64,000 nt of DNA from Gillisia lutea (GTDB taxonomy: Bacteria > Bacteroidota > Bacteroidia > Flavobacteriales > Flavobacteriaceae): the NCBI RefSeq assembly GCF_021568705.1, contig NZ_JAKGTH010000006.1, positions 1 through 64,000 of the forward strand, written 5' to 3'. Both the position numbers and the translations under genes were made by a program. Positions within the stretch are counted from its first letter, which is position 1; each line of letters starts with the position of its first letter. The notes under the pieces were generated by a model, which searched no databases, had not been told where the DNA came from, and saw only the letters and a program-made list of their open reading frames with translations. Positions 33,899 to 42,600 of this stretch are shown here, one piece after another.

Positions 33899-34023
33899 CC
33901 CGCTATAATAAAAACATCGAAGAATAGCATTTCAATATATACTTACTAAATGTGAGTCATGCTATTTTCTAATATTGAAAAAATTCCGCAGAAAAAATAT
34001 CTGCACTAATTACAACTAATTCC

Positions 34024-35562
34024 ATGAAGACAATTTTCAATTTATTTGATTTTAAACAACAAGTAAATTATAAAACCGAAGTTTTAGCCGGCTTAACTGT
34101 TGCTATGACTATGATTCCAGAGTCGCTATCCTTCGCTATATTAGCCGGATTTCCTCCTTTAATGGGATTATATGCCTCGTTTATTGCCGGGTTGGTAACA
34201 GCTATATTTGGAGGAAGACCAGGGATGATTTCGGGAGGCGCTGGTGCAACCGTGATTGTATTAATTGCTTTGATGAAATCTGACGGTTTAGAGTATGTTC
34301 TTGCTGCGGTAGCCTTAGCCGGTGTTTTTCAAATTTTAATTGGAGTTTTTAAATTGGGTAAATTTATACGCTTAGTCCCTCATCCTGTAATGTTTGGGTT
34401 TGTTAATGGTCTGGCTATCATTATATTTATGTCGCAATTAGAGCAGTTTAAAACTGTTTTAAACGGTGAAATCACCTGGCTTTCTGGTACCCCTTTACTT
34501 ATCATGGTTGGATTAGTAGCCTTAACTATTGCAATTGTTGTGTTATTACCTAAAGTAACAAAAGCGGTTCCTTCCTCATTAGTTGCTATTATAGTAGTAT
34601 TCATATTGGTTTATTTTCTGGGAATAGACACAAAAACAGTAAAAGACATTGCATCTGTTAGTGGTGGTTTCCCTCCATTTCATATTCCTAATATTCCAAT
34701 AAATTGGGAAACTTTAAAATTGATCGCGCCTTATTCCATGATAATGGCTGCTGTAGGATTAACGGAAGGTCTACTTACTTTAAATCTAGTTGATGAGATC
34801 ACAGAAACCAAAGGAAACGGTAATAGAGAGTGTATAGCGCAAGGAGGCTCTAATATTTTAAACGGTTTTTTCTTTGGAATGGGAGGCTGCCCTATGATAG
34901 CGCAAACTTTAGTTAATTTATCTGCTGGTTCAAGAGCCCGTTTGGCTGGAATAATCGCTTCACTCACCATTCTTATTATTATCTTATTTGGTGCCCCAAT
35001 AATTGAAAAACTACCAATGGCCGCACTTGTAGGAGTTATGATCATGGTGGCAATAGGGACTTTTGAATGGGTTAGTTTAAAAATCTTTAATAAAGTACCT
35101 AAGAAGGATATTTTCTTAGTAATAATAGTAGCTGCAATTACGGTAATATTGCACAACTTGGCATTAGCGGTTTTAGTGGGGGTTATTCTTTCTGCTTTAT
35201 TTTTCGCATGGGAAAGCGCCAAAAGAATTAGAGCCAAAAAATATATTGATGAGAACGGAGTGAAGCATTATGAAATATATGGTCCGCTATTTTTTGCCTC
35301 TACTACCACCTTTGCTGAAAAATTTGATGTTGTAAACGATCCTGATGTAGTAATAATCGATTTTAAAGAGAGTCGAGTCTCTGATATGTCGGCTATTGAG
35401 GCTTTAAATGTCGTGACCCAACGCTACCATAAGGCTGGTAAAAAAGTTCATTTAAGACATCTTAGTAAAGATTGCAGAAGATTACTAAAAAATGCAAGTG
35501 GGATTATCGAGGTAAATATCATGGAAGACCCTACTTACAAAGTTGCAGCCGATAAGGTATAA
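34024..35562 (+). CDS. SulP-family anion permease
   Basis: 512 residues. About 11-12 membrane helices (residues 15-395) include the SulP signature stretch MTMIPESLSFAILAGFPPLMGLYASF near 30-55, and a cytoplasmic STAS domain lies at about 415-505 (VVIIDFKESRVSDMSAIEAL). The family moves sulfate, bicarbonate or other anions with Na+ or H+. No carbonic anhydrase or sulfur genes adjoin, so the substrate is open. Monocistronic, closed by a strong terminator. Confidence 0.9.
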   Translation: MKTIFNLFDFKQQVNYKTEVLAGLTVAMTMIPESLSFAILAGFPPLMGLYASFIAGLVTAIFGGRPGMISGGAGATVIVLIALMKSDGLEYVLAAVALAGVFQILIGVFKLGKFIRLVPHPVMFGFVNGLAIIIFMSQLEQFKTVLNGEITWLSGTPLLIMVGLVALTIAIVVLLPKVTKAVPSSLVAIIVVFILVYFLGIDTKTVKDIASVSGGFPPFHIPNIPINWETLKLIAPYSMIMAAVGLTEGLLTLNLVDEITETKGNGNRECIAQGGSNILNGFFFGMGGCPMIAQTLVNLSAGSRARLAGIIASLTILIIILFGAPIIEKLPMAALVGVMIMVAIGTFEWVSLKIFNKVPKKDIFLVIIVAAITVILHNLALAVLVGVILSALFFAWESAKRIRAKKYIDENGVKHYEIYGPLFFASTTTFAEKFDVVNDPDVVIIDFKESRVSDMSAIEALNVVTQRYHKAGKKVHLRHLSKDCRRLLKNASGIIEVNIMEDPTYKVAADKV

Positions 35563-35580
35563 TCGCAAATTTTTCAATAA

Positions 35581-35617
35581 AAAAAGCCTCTAGAATTTAT
35601 CAAGAGGCTTTTTTTAT
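35581..35617 (+). terminator. Terminator of the SulP gene
   Basis: AAAAAGCCTCT / AGAGGCTTTTTTT arms with an 11-base loop, 18 bp after the stop codon. Confidence 0.93.
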
Positions 35618-35740
35618 ATAGAATTATGAGAGAAAAATCATATTTCTATATCTAATTCAGCAAAATAAATTAGGACCCGCAAACAATAATTTGAATTTAA
35701 TTTATTAATTTTCAGACAATTAACTATTAAATAATGTGTT

Positions 35741-36379
35741 ATGAAAACTGGATTTCACCTTCCTGTAAGTAAGAGTTTTCTTTTATATATAGGAATAGTA
35801 GCGAGCATCGCAGTTTCAGGATGCCAAGACACCAAAAGTTCTAAAACTTTGGAGGAGCAAACAAAGAAAGCGCTCTCTGAAGATGAATATATCGAGCGAG
35901 GTAAATACCTTGTAGAGGTGATTGGCTGTGCCGATTGCCATTCTCCAAAAAGGATGGGAGAGAGAGGTCCGGAAATTATTCCTGAATTAGCTTTATCGGG
36001 ATTTCAAGCAGACAGTGCCTTACCTTCTTTCCCTGCTGAGGTCCAAAAATCTGGTTGGATGTTAATGAATTCTGATTTAACAGCTGCTATTGGGCCTTGG
36101 GGAATTTCATATGCATCCAATCTCACCCCAGATGAATCTGGAATTAAAAATTGGGATTTAGATCGGTTTAAAGTAGCTATAAGAGATGGAAAATATAAAG
36201 GCATGAAAAATGGCCGAATGCTATTACCTCCTATGCCATGGCAAAATTATGCACAGCTAAGCGACGAAGATCTAAAAGCTATTTTTCTACACCTTCAAAG
36301 TATTCCACCTGTACAAAATGCCGTTCCATCAGCAATTCCACCTTCCCAGCTAGACAGTTTGCAACAAAATTCTAACTAA
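35741..36379 (+). CDS. Mono-haem cytochrome c lipoprotein
   Basis: 212 residues. Residues 1-28 form a lipoprotein signal ending VSGC (C28). One haem c site, CADCH, lies at 63-67, and a methionine-rich segment MLLPPMPW near residue 165 may supply the sixth ligand. Length and layout fit class I cytochromes found as electron carriers or dehydrogenase partners (SorB- or alcohol-dehydrogenase-like), but no dehydrogenase adjoins. It should be exported and anchored to a membrane facing the periplasm. Confidence 0.87.
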   Translation: MKTGFHLPVSKSFLLYIGIVASIAVSGCQDTKSSKTLEEQTKKALSEDEYIERGKYLVEVIGCADCHSPKRMGERGPEIIPELALSGFQADSALPSFPAEVQKSGWMLMNSDLTAAIGPWGISYASNLTPDESGIKNWDLDRFKVAIRDGKYKGMKNGRMLLPPMPWQNYAQLSDEDLKAIFLHLQSIPPVQNAVPSAIPPSQLDSLQQNSN

Positions 36380-36502
36380 AAATTGCATTTATAAGCCTCC
36401 CAATTCTTGCATTCCCCCCACATCCCTCGCAGGATTTAAGAATATAAAATCAAACCGAAATTGACTTTTTAAATATTGAGTAAACCAGCCGTATCTCCTT
36501 AT

Positions 36503-36565
36503 GTAAATAAAACTTTACTTTTAGTAAATAAAACCTTCCATTATTAGAAAATATTTATATATTTG
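36503..36565 (+). promoter_or_regulatory. Promoter and repeated operator of the membrane protein/XRE operon
   Basis: TATATTTG (36558-36565) is a -7 match. Upstream, GTAAATAAAAC occurs at 36503 and 36524 (21-bp period), and GTAAA/TTTAC half-sites form overlapping dyads. These are candidates for autoregulation by the XRE protein encoded in the operon. The GTG at 36565 falls inside the -7 element, so translation should start at ATG 36586. Confidence 0.55.
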
Positions 36566-36585
36566 TGTCAACAAAACTTTACATT

Positions 36586-36999
36586 ATGGATAATTTAAAT
36601 AAACCTTTTACTATGAGCACACAGAAAAAAACATTAAATCTTGCGGCTTGGACACTTGCATGGGTTTTAACTATGGCATTAGCCTCTTTTGGTCCTAAAT
36701 TTCTATGGGATTCTAATTCAACGCTAAGCATTCTAGCTATAATTTTAAACCTAGCTATTGGAATAGGAATGATTTTAGCCAATAAAAGACATCTTAATAG
36801 CCTCGATGAATTGCAACGTAAAATACAATTAGAAGCTATGGCAATTTCATTAGGAGCAGCTGTGGTATTTGGTCTGAGTTATTCTTTACTGGATACCACC
36901 AATGTAATTACTTATGATGCCGAAATATCCCACCTGGTAATTCTCATAGGGATTACTTATTTAGGCGGCATATTAATTGGAAATTCGCGATACCAATGA
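36586..36999 (+). CDS. Four-helix membrane protein paired with XRE regulator
   Basis: About 137 residues from ATG 36586. Four hydrophobic helices (roughly 19-37, 43-60, 78-96 and 107-124) with a cytoplasmic loop containing LDELQRKIQLEAMA, a motif common in small bacterial membrane proteins that precede XRE regulators. Its last bases overlap the regulator's ATG by 4 bp, so the two are translationally coupled. Function unknown. Confidence 0.78.
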   Translation: MDNLNKPFTMSTQKKTLNLAAWTLAWVLTMALASFGPKFLWDSNSTLSILAIILNLAIGIGMILANKRHLNSLDELQRKIQLEAMAISLGAAVVFGLSYSLLDTTNVITYDAEISHLVILIGITYLGGILIGNSRYQ

Positions 37000-37190
37000 A
37001 AAATACTATTAAAGTACTTCGTGCAGAACATGATCTTACGCAGGCCGATTTAGCTGAAAAGGTTGCGGTTTCAAGGCAAACCATTAACGCCATTGAAAAA
37101 GGGAAATTTGACCCCAGTTTACCACTCGCATTTAAAATTTCCCGACTATTCAATAAAAGTATTGAGGAAATTTTTACTGCGGAAGAATAA
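36996..37190 (+). CDS. Small XRE-family regulator
   Basis: 64 residues, almost only a helix-turn-helix of the Cro/CI (HTH_3) type: LTQADLAEKVAVSRQTINAIEKGKF at about 15-39 is the classical binding helix pair. This compact YozG-like form usually represses its own operon with the membrane protein upstream. Likely operators are the repeats at 36503-36534. Confidence 0.9.
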   Translation: MKNTIKVLRAEHDLTQADLAEKVAVSRQTINAIEKGKFDPSLPLAFKISRLFNKSIEEIFTAEE

Positions 37191-37200
37191 AAAAAAATAA

Positions 37201-37238
37201 GGAAGCTCGATCCTCAGAGATGAGGATGGAGCCTTTTA
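37201..37238. terminator. Terminator between convergent genes
   Basis: Imperfect stem AAGCTC-ATCCTCA / TGAGGAT-GAGCCT with loop GAGA and a short T-run, between the XRE gene and the minus-strand membrane protein. Confidence 0.75.
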
Positions 37239-37248
37239 GTTGCATAAT

Positions 37249-37572
37249 CTAAATACCTAAACATTTACCGAAATCCGGGCAAATTCGCGGTAAGATAACC
37301 CAGGTATGAATAACGAACATTATTAAAAAAATAATCCCTGCAATTATAGCGTGGCTTATATAACTTGTATCACCTGTAGGCTTAATAGCCGGCCAGAGCA
37401 TACCAAATAGGCCGGTTACGAACAATAGAAAAGGAACTCCTGAAAATATTACGAGAAATTTTAAACTGAATTGCTCCTGAAAAATACCATAGACTAGAAA
37501 ACCTATAACGACCGCCAAAATTAAAAGGATCCAATAGATCTTTTTTGCTCTATTATGATTGATAGTTGCCAT
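37249..37572 (-). CDS. Hypothetical three-helix membrane protein
   Basis: 107 residues with three hydrophobic helices (about 12-30, 38-60 and 70-93), a positively charged N terminus and two cysteines near the C terminus (ICPDFGKCL). No family recognised. Monocistronic on the minus strand. Confidence 0.68.
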   Translation of the reverse strand: MATINHNRAKKIYWILLILAVVIGFLVYGIFQEQFSLKFLVIFSGVPFLLFVTGLFGMLWPAIKPTGDTSYISHAIIAGIIFLIMFVIHTWVILPRICPDFGKCLGI

Positions 37573-37719
37573 AATATAGATTTTATAATTATTTAAAATT
37601 ACAATCTATTAAAACATAGGCATATGACATATATCACTTTTCCCGGAGTTTCAAATTCCCTATAAAAATATCAACTTAGGTATCGAAATTTAACTCACCA
37701 ATAACATAAAAAATTACAA

Positions 37720-37754
37720 ATAAAAAAAGCCAACATTTTCATGTTGGCTTTTCT
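37720..37754 (-). terminator. Terminator of the interrupted tRNA gene
   Basis: Perfect 12-bp stem AAAAGCCAACAT / ATGTTGGCTTTT with loop TTTC, directly beyond the 3' end of the tRNA fragment on the minus strand. Confidence 0.9.
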
Positions 37755-37756
37755 TC

Positions 37757-37802
37757 TAGTAGCGGGAACTGGACTCGAACCAGTGACCTTCGGGTTATGA
37801 GT
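37757..37802 (-). tRNA. tRNA 3' fragment (anticodon CAT), attachment site of the ICE
   Basis: The minus strand reads from the anticodon loop (CTCATAA) through CCCGAAGG, a complete T arm (GGTTCGAGTCC) and acceptor strand TCCCGCT. The 5' half is missing: where the anticodon stem should read TCGGG there are unrelated bases. A break at the anticodon loop is typical of tyrosine-recombinase integration into tRNA genes. The intact gene should be at the far end of the element. Confidence 0.85.
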
Positions 37803-37909
37803 TTTTGACACTATACTATCAATTTAACATAAATACACTGTAAATCAATATTTTAAAAATTATTTAATATAATTAAACACCAATTAATAGCAAGCAAGAT
37901 CAACAATTG

Positions 37910-37931
37910 TTGTACCTATGTTGTACCTAAT
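37910..37931 (+). repeat. Tandem 11-bp repeats between the att site and the integrase gene
   Basis: TTGTACCTATG is followed at once by TTGTACCTAAT. They could be integrase arm-type sites or an operator over the integrase promoter (weak -7 TATCTTTA at 37937). Confidence 0.45.
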
Positions 37932-37963
37932 TTGACTATCTTTATAATCCAAAAATAATTATT

Positions 37964-39169
37964 ATGGCCACGGTTAGAGTAGTATTAAGGAAAAAGAAGA
38001 ACAAAGCAGGGCTGTTTCCTATTGCAATTAGAATTACAAAAGACCGCAAGAGCTCTTATCTAAATACGGGTCAATACATCGAAAAAAAGTATTGGGACGA
38101 AACAAATCGGAATGTCCGTAAGTCGCACCCTAATTCTAATGTCTTAAATAATTTTATCACTACTAAGATCGCTGAAGCAAACGATAAAGTAGTAAAGTCT
38201 GAAATGAATTCTGAATACCACTCGGTTTCAGAAATAAAAAATAAAATTATTGTTACTAAAAGTCTTGATTTTTTCGCTGTAGCTGAAATGCATCTTAAAA
38301 ATCTCAAGAATAGAAACAAACACCATCAATACGACACTGAGTTTGGCCGACTTAAAAGATTCAAAGAATTTCTTGGAAAGGATTCAATTCCCTTTAATAA
38401 GTTGAATGTTAATGTTCTCAAAAAATTTGAAACCTATCTTCTACATCATAATAAGCTTTCGCCAAGGACAGTAGTAAACTATCTTATCCTTATTAGAACC
38501 ATATTCAATTTAGCTATTTCTGAATTAATTACAGAAAGAGGCCTCTATCCATTCGGCAAAGGTAAAATGACCATTAGAATACCTGAATCTCAAAAAATTG
38601 GTTTTACGACAGATGAAATTCAAATCCTCGAAAATGCCACAGGATTAACCGAAGCTCAACAAAAGGCAATTCATATTTGGCTCGTCAGTTTTTACTTTGC
38701 AGGTATTCGAGTTGGGGATGTATTACAACTAAAATGGTCAGATTTCAACGATGGGCGCCTACTCTATCGAATGAACAAAAATAGTAAGCTTGTTTCTCTT
38801 AAAATTCCTGAAAAAGCTATTCAAATATTTGATTTTTACAAAGACAATTCATCTTACAATGAGCTTGTCTTTCCTCAGTTAAAAGGCACCAACCTCGATG
38901 ATACTGAGGAAATATCCAAAAGAACACAATCGATAACTCGAAATTTGAATAGAAGATTAAAGATTGCCACTAAGCAACTGGGAATAAAGAAAAATATAAG
39001 TATGCACATTGCCAGGCATAGTTTTGGTAATATCTCTGGGGAAAAAATCCCTATTCAAATGCTGCAAAAATTATATCGTCACTCATCTGTAACAACAACT
39101 ATACGTTATCAAGCAAATTTCATTCATAAGGATGCTGATGATGCTTTGGATAGTGTGGTCAATTTTTGA
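37964..39169 (+). CDS. ICE tyrosine integrase (CTnDOT/Tn4555-like)
   Basis: 401 residues. Arm-DNA-binding domain at 1-90 (RVVLRKKKNKAGLFPIAIRITKDRKSS), SAM-like core-binding domain at about 105-205, and a catalytic domain with arginine in FAGIRVGDVLQL near 250, HIARHSF near 351 (HxxR), the YRHSS histidine and nucleophile tyrosine in TTIRYQA near 382. It integrates and excises the element at the adjoining tRNA-derived site. It is quite unlike the cassette recombinase at 12408-13586. Confidence 0.95.
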   Translation: MATVRVVLRKKKNKAGLFPIAIRITKDRKSSYLNTGQYIEKKYWDETNRNVRKSHPNSNVLNNFITTKIAEANDKVVKSEMNSEYHSVSEIKNKIIVTKSLDFFAVAEMHLKNLKNRNKHHQYDTEFGRLKRFKEFLGKDSIPFNKLNVNVLKKFETYLLHHNKLSPRTVVNYLILIRTIFNLAISELITERGLYPFGKGKMTIRIPESQKIGFTTDEIQILENATGLTEAQQKAIHIWLVSFYFAGIRVGDVLQLKWSDFNDGRLLYRMNKNSKLVSLKIPEKAIQIFDFYKDNSSYNELVFPQLKGTNLDDTEEISKRTQSITRNLNRRLKIATKQLGIKKNISMHIARHSFGNISGEKIPIQMLQKLYRHSSVTTTIRYQANFIHKDADDALDSVVNF

Positions 39170-39221
39170 ATAACTCAAATTTTGCAACCCAGTTCCAAGA
39201 AAATTCCTGTAATTTTGGAAC

Positions 39222-39533
39222 GTGAAAATTATTACAATCATACTATCCTTTTATTTTCTGGCTCTCAACTTCACGCCTTGTGTCGACAGTAAGCCAAATA
39301 GTGATAATACACAGGTAGAATTCTCGCAAGTGACCGATGCAGATCAGGAACATAACGATAGCATTTTATGCTCACCCTTCTGTCATTGTCATTGTTGCCA
39401 TGTTCACACTATAGACTTTGGGCTTGTTTCTTTCGAACTCTTACAGCCAGCAATTCCACATCAATATTTTGCCCATTTTGACAACCTTGGCAAAGATATT
39501 CCACATTTCCTTTTACATCCCCCTCGGGTATAA
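39222..39533 (+). CDS. DUF6660-like small secreted protein with CHCCH motif
   Basis: 103 residues from a GTG at 39222. N-terminal signal-like helix (about 3-18) then a metal-ligand-rich stretch CSPFCHCHCCHVHT near 51-64 and a C-terminal FLLHPPRV. Small proteins of this type precede CzcA-family efflux genes in Bacteroidota and may handle metal in the periplasm. The efflux gene starts 130 bp downstream. Confidence 0.72.
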   Translation: MKIITIILSFYFLALNFTPCVDSKPNSDNTQVEFSQVTDADQEHNDSILCSPFCHCHCCHVHTIDFGLVSFELLQPAIPHQYFAHFDNLGKDIPHFLLHPPRV

Positions 39534-39662
39534 TTCAGTTTTATAGGATAACTATATCCTGTCTTGACGTGTCCATCTATTGGATTCGTCCACGAAGTGT
39601 ATTGTATTTTATTTTATTCAATGTGCTCAATAAGAATTTCAACTGAATTAACATCCTTATCT

Positions 39663-42600
39663 ATGATTAACAAAATCATTGATTTTTCAATCAATAACAA
39701 ATTTATTATTGGCCTCTTTACTTTAACTCTTATAGGAGTTGGTATCTGGTCAATGGCAACGGTAAACCTTGGTTCTGTGCCAGATATCACCAATAATCAG
39801 GTGCAGATAATTACCCAATCGCCAAATCTGGGAACGGAAGATATCGAGCAGTTCGTGACCTATCCTGTAGAATTATCTATGGGTAATTTGCCAGGCGTGA
39901 CCGAAATAAGATCTATCTCACGTTTTGGACTCTCCGTAGTAACTATCGTTTTTGAAGACGATATGGGAACCTATCTTCCTCGACAGTTGGTAGGGGAGAA
40001 ACTTAACGAATTAGGAGAATCCATACCTGACAAATTTGGGACCCCATCTATGGGCCCCATCTCTACTGGTTTAGGTCAAATCTATGAATACACTATAAAG
40101 CCAGAGGAAGGTTTCGAAACCAAGTATTCATCTATGGAATTGCGCACCATACAGGACTGGGTTATTAAACGACAACTTACTTTACTAGAAGGTGTAGTAG
40201 AGGTTAACTCTTATGGCGGAAGTATTAAACAGTACGAAGTCGCCGTCGATCCAGAGAAGTTAAACAGTATGGGGATCAGTATTTCACAAGTATATGAGGC
40301 TCTTACTATGAACAACGTCAATACAGGTGGCGCTTACATCGAGAAGAACAAAATGTCAAATTTCATAAGAGGCGAAGGTCTTATTCGCTCTTTGGAAGAT
40401 ATAAAAAATATCTCGATTGCTAATGAAGGTAATATTCCTATAACTATTGGAGATGTGGCAACTCGTGTCCATTTTGGGAGTCAAGTACGTTATGGTGCGT
40501 TTACACAGGACGGGAATGAAGCTGTTGGTGGTATGATAATGATGCTCAAGGGTTCTAATCCTAATGCAGTCATTCAAAATGTAAAGGACCGTATGGCAGA
40601 AATTGAAAAATCCCTGCCAGAAGGTTTGACCATTGCCCCAATAATCGATCGTAGTGAACTAATTTCCAGAACTACAGATACAGTGAAAACCAATTTATTG
40701 GAAGGTGCCTTAATCGTAATTTTTGCTCTAGTTTTTTTGCTGGGTAGTTTACGAGGTGGAATCATAACAGCCACGACTATACCCTTGTCCTTACTTTTTG
40801 CCTTTATCTTAATGAAGCAATTTAATGTTTGGGCAAACTTAATGAGTCTTGGAGCCATCGACTTTGGGATTATCATCGACGGTGCCGTGATTATTATTGA
40901 AGGAACTGTGTATGAAATCCAAAAACGAATTAGGTCTGGCAAGTTAAAATTCAATCAGGGCATAATGGATAAAGTGGCCTATGAAGCCGGAAGTACGATG
41001 ATGAGTTCCGCGTTTTTTGGTCAAATTATTATTCTTATCGTTTTCACACCTATCCTTTTTCTTACAGGTGTTGAAGGTAAAATGTTTAAACCGATGGCAT
41101 ACACCTTTGGGTTTGCAATGATAGGTGCTATTATCTTATGTCTTACGTATGTGCCAATGATGTCTGCGCTTTTTATGAAACCAGTACAAAATACCAAAAA
41201 CTGGTTCGGCAGGTTTGAGCGATGGCTCGAAAAAATAAGTGATAAAATCATTGGTGCCATTCATAGTGCGTATATGCCTTTATTGAAAGGAGCACTTAAA
41301 CTGAAACTTATCGTTTTATCAGCTGCTGCTGTTTTACTTGTTATCGCAGGTTTTATCTTTTCTAATATGGGAGGGGAATTTGTGCCGCAGCTCGATGAAG
41401 GAGATTTAGCAATGCAGGCGCTCATAAGACCAGGAAGTTCGCTATCAGAATCCATTGAAGTTTCCAAAAAGATAGAAACGATATTATTAGAGAGTTTCCC
41501 TGAAATTAAAACAGTTACAGCACGTATAGGTGTCGCAGATATTCCTACAGATCCTATGCCTATGGATATTGCAGATATGTACATCATCCTTAATAAGGAT
41601 ATGGACGACTGGACAACCGCTTCTACTAAAGAAGGTTTGATAGATGCCATTAGAGATAAACTGGATGAAGAACTCGTAGGTGTGAATTTAGTATTTACCC
41701 AACCTGTGGAGTTGCGATTTAACGAGCTGTTGGAAGGTGTAAGAGAAGACATTGCCGTAAAGCTTTATGGCGAAGATTTAGAGATTTTATCAGAAAAGGT
41801 TCAGGAAATGGCAGCGATAATACAGACCGTTCCTGGTGCAGGTGATGTAAGTGCAGAACGTACAGCTGGATTACCACAGATGACCGTAAAATATAGGCGT
41901 GATAAAATGGCGCAATATGGACTAGATATTCAAAAAGTAAATGATTACATAAGCACTGCATTTGCAGGTGGTACTGCTGGTGTCATCTTTGAAGGGGAGA
42001 AACGATTTGATCTCGTGGTACGATTTGATGAAAGTCATAGAAAAAGTATCAATGACTTACGCAATATGTACATCGATCTTAAGGATGGTAATCAAGTGCC
42101 CATTATTGAAGTAGCCGAGATCGAATACGTCCCTGGACCTATGCAAATCTCACGTGACAATACGTATAGAAGAACCTACGTAGGTGTAAATGCTCGAGGC
42201 AGGGATGTGGAATCTATAGTAAAAGATATACAACAAAAATTAGATGAAGAACTGGACTTACCATCAGGATATTATATTACCTATGGTGGAGAGTTTGAAA
42301 ACCTACAAAGCGCAAAGGATCGTTTGGTCATTGTAGTGCCCATCGCCCTGTTCTTGATATTTATACTATTATACTTTGCATTAAAATCCTTTTCACAATC
42401 GCTAATGATTTACATAGCGATTCCCTTGGCGGCCATCGGTGGTGTGTTTGCTTTATGGTTGCGAGATATGCCATTTAGTATTTCCGCAGGTGTCGGCTTT
42501 ATTGTGCTATTTGGTGTCGCGGTTCTTAACGGGCTGGTACTTATTAACCGATTCAATTCCTTAAAAGAAGAAGGTGTTATAAGTATAAAAGATAGAATAT

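Noticed and set aside
36565-36585. GTG start adding seven codons to the membrane-protein gene
   Set aside because: The GTG lies within the -7 promoter element TATATTTG, so it would not be in the transcript.
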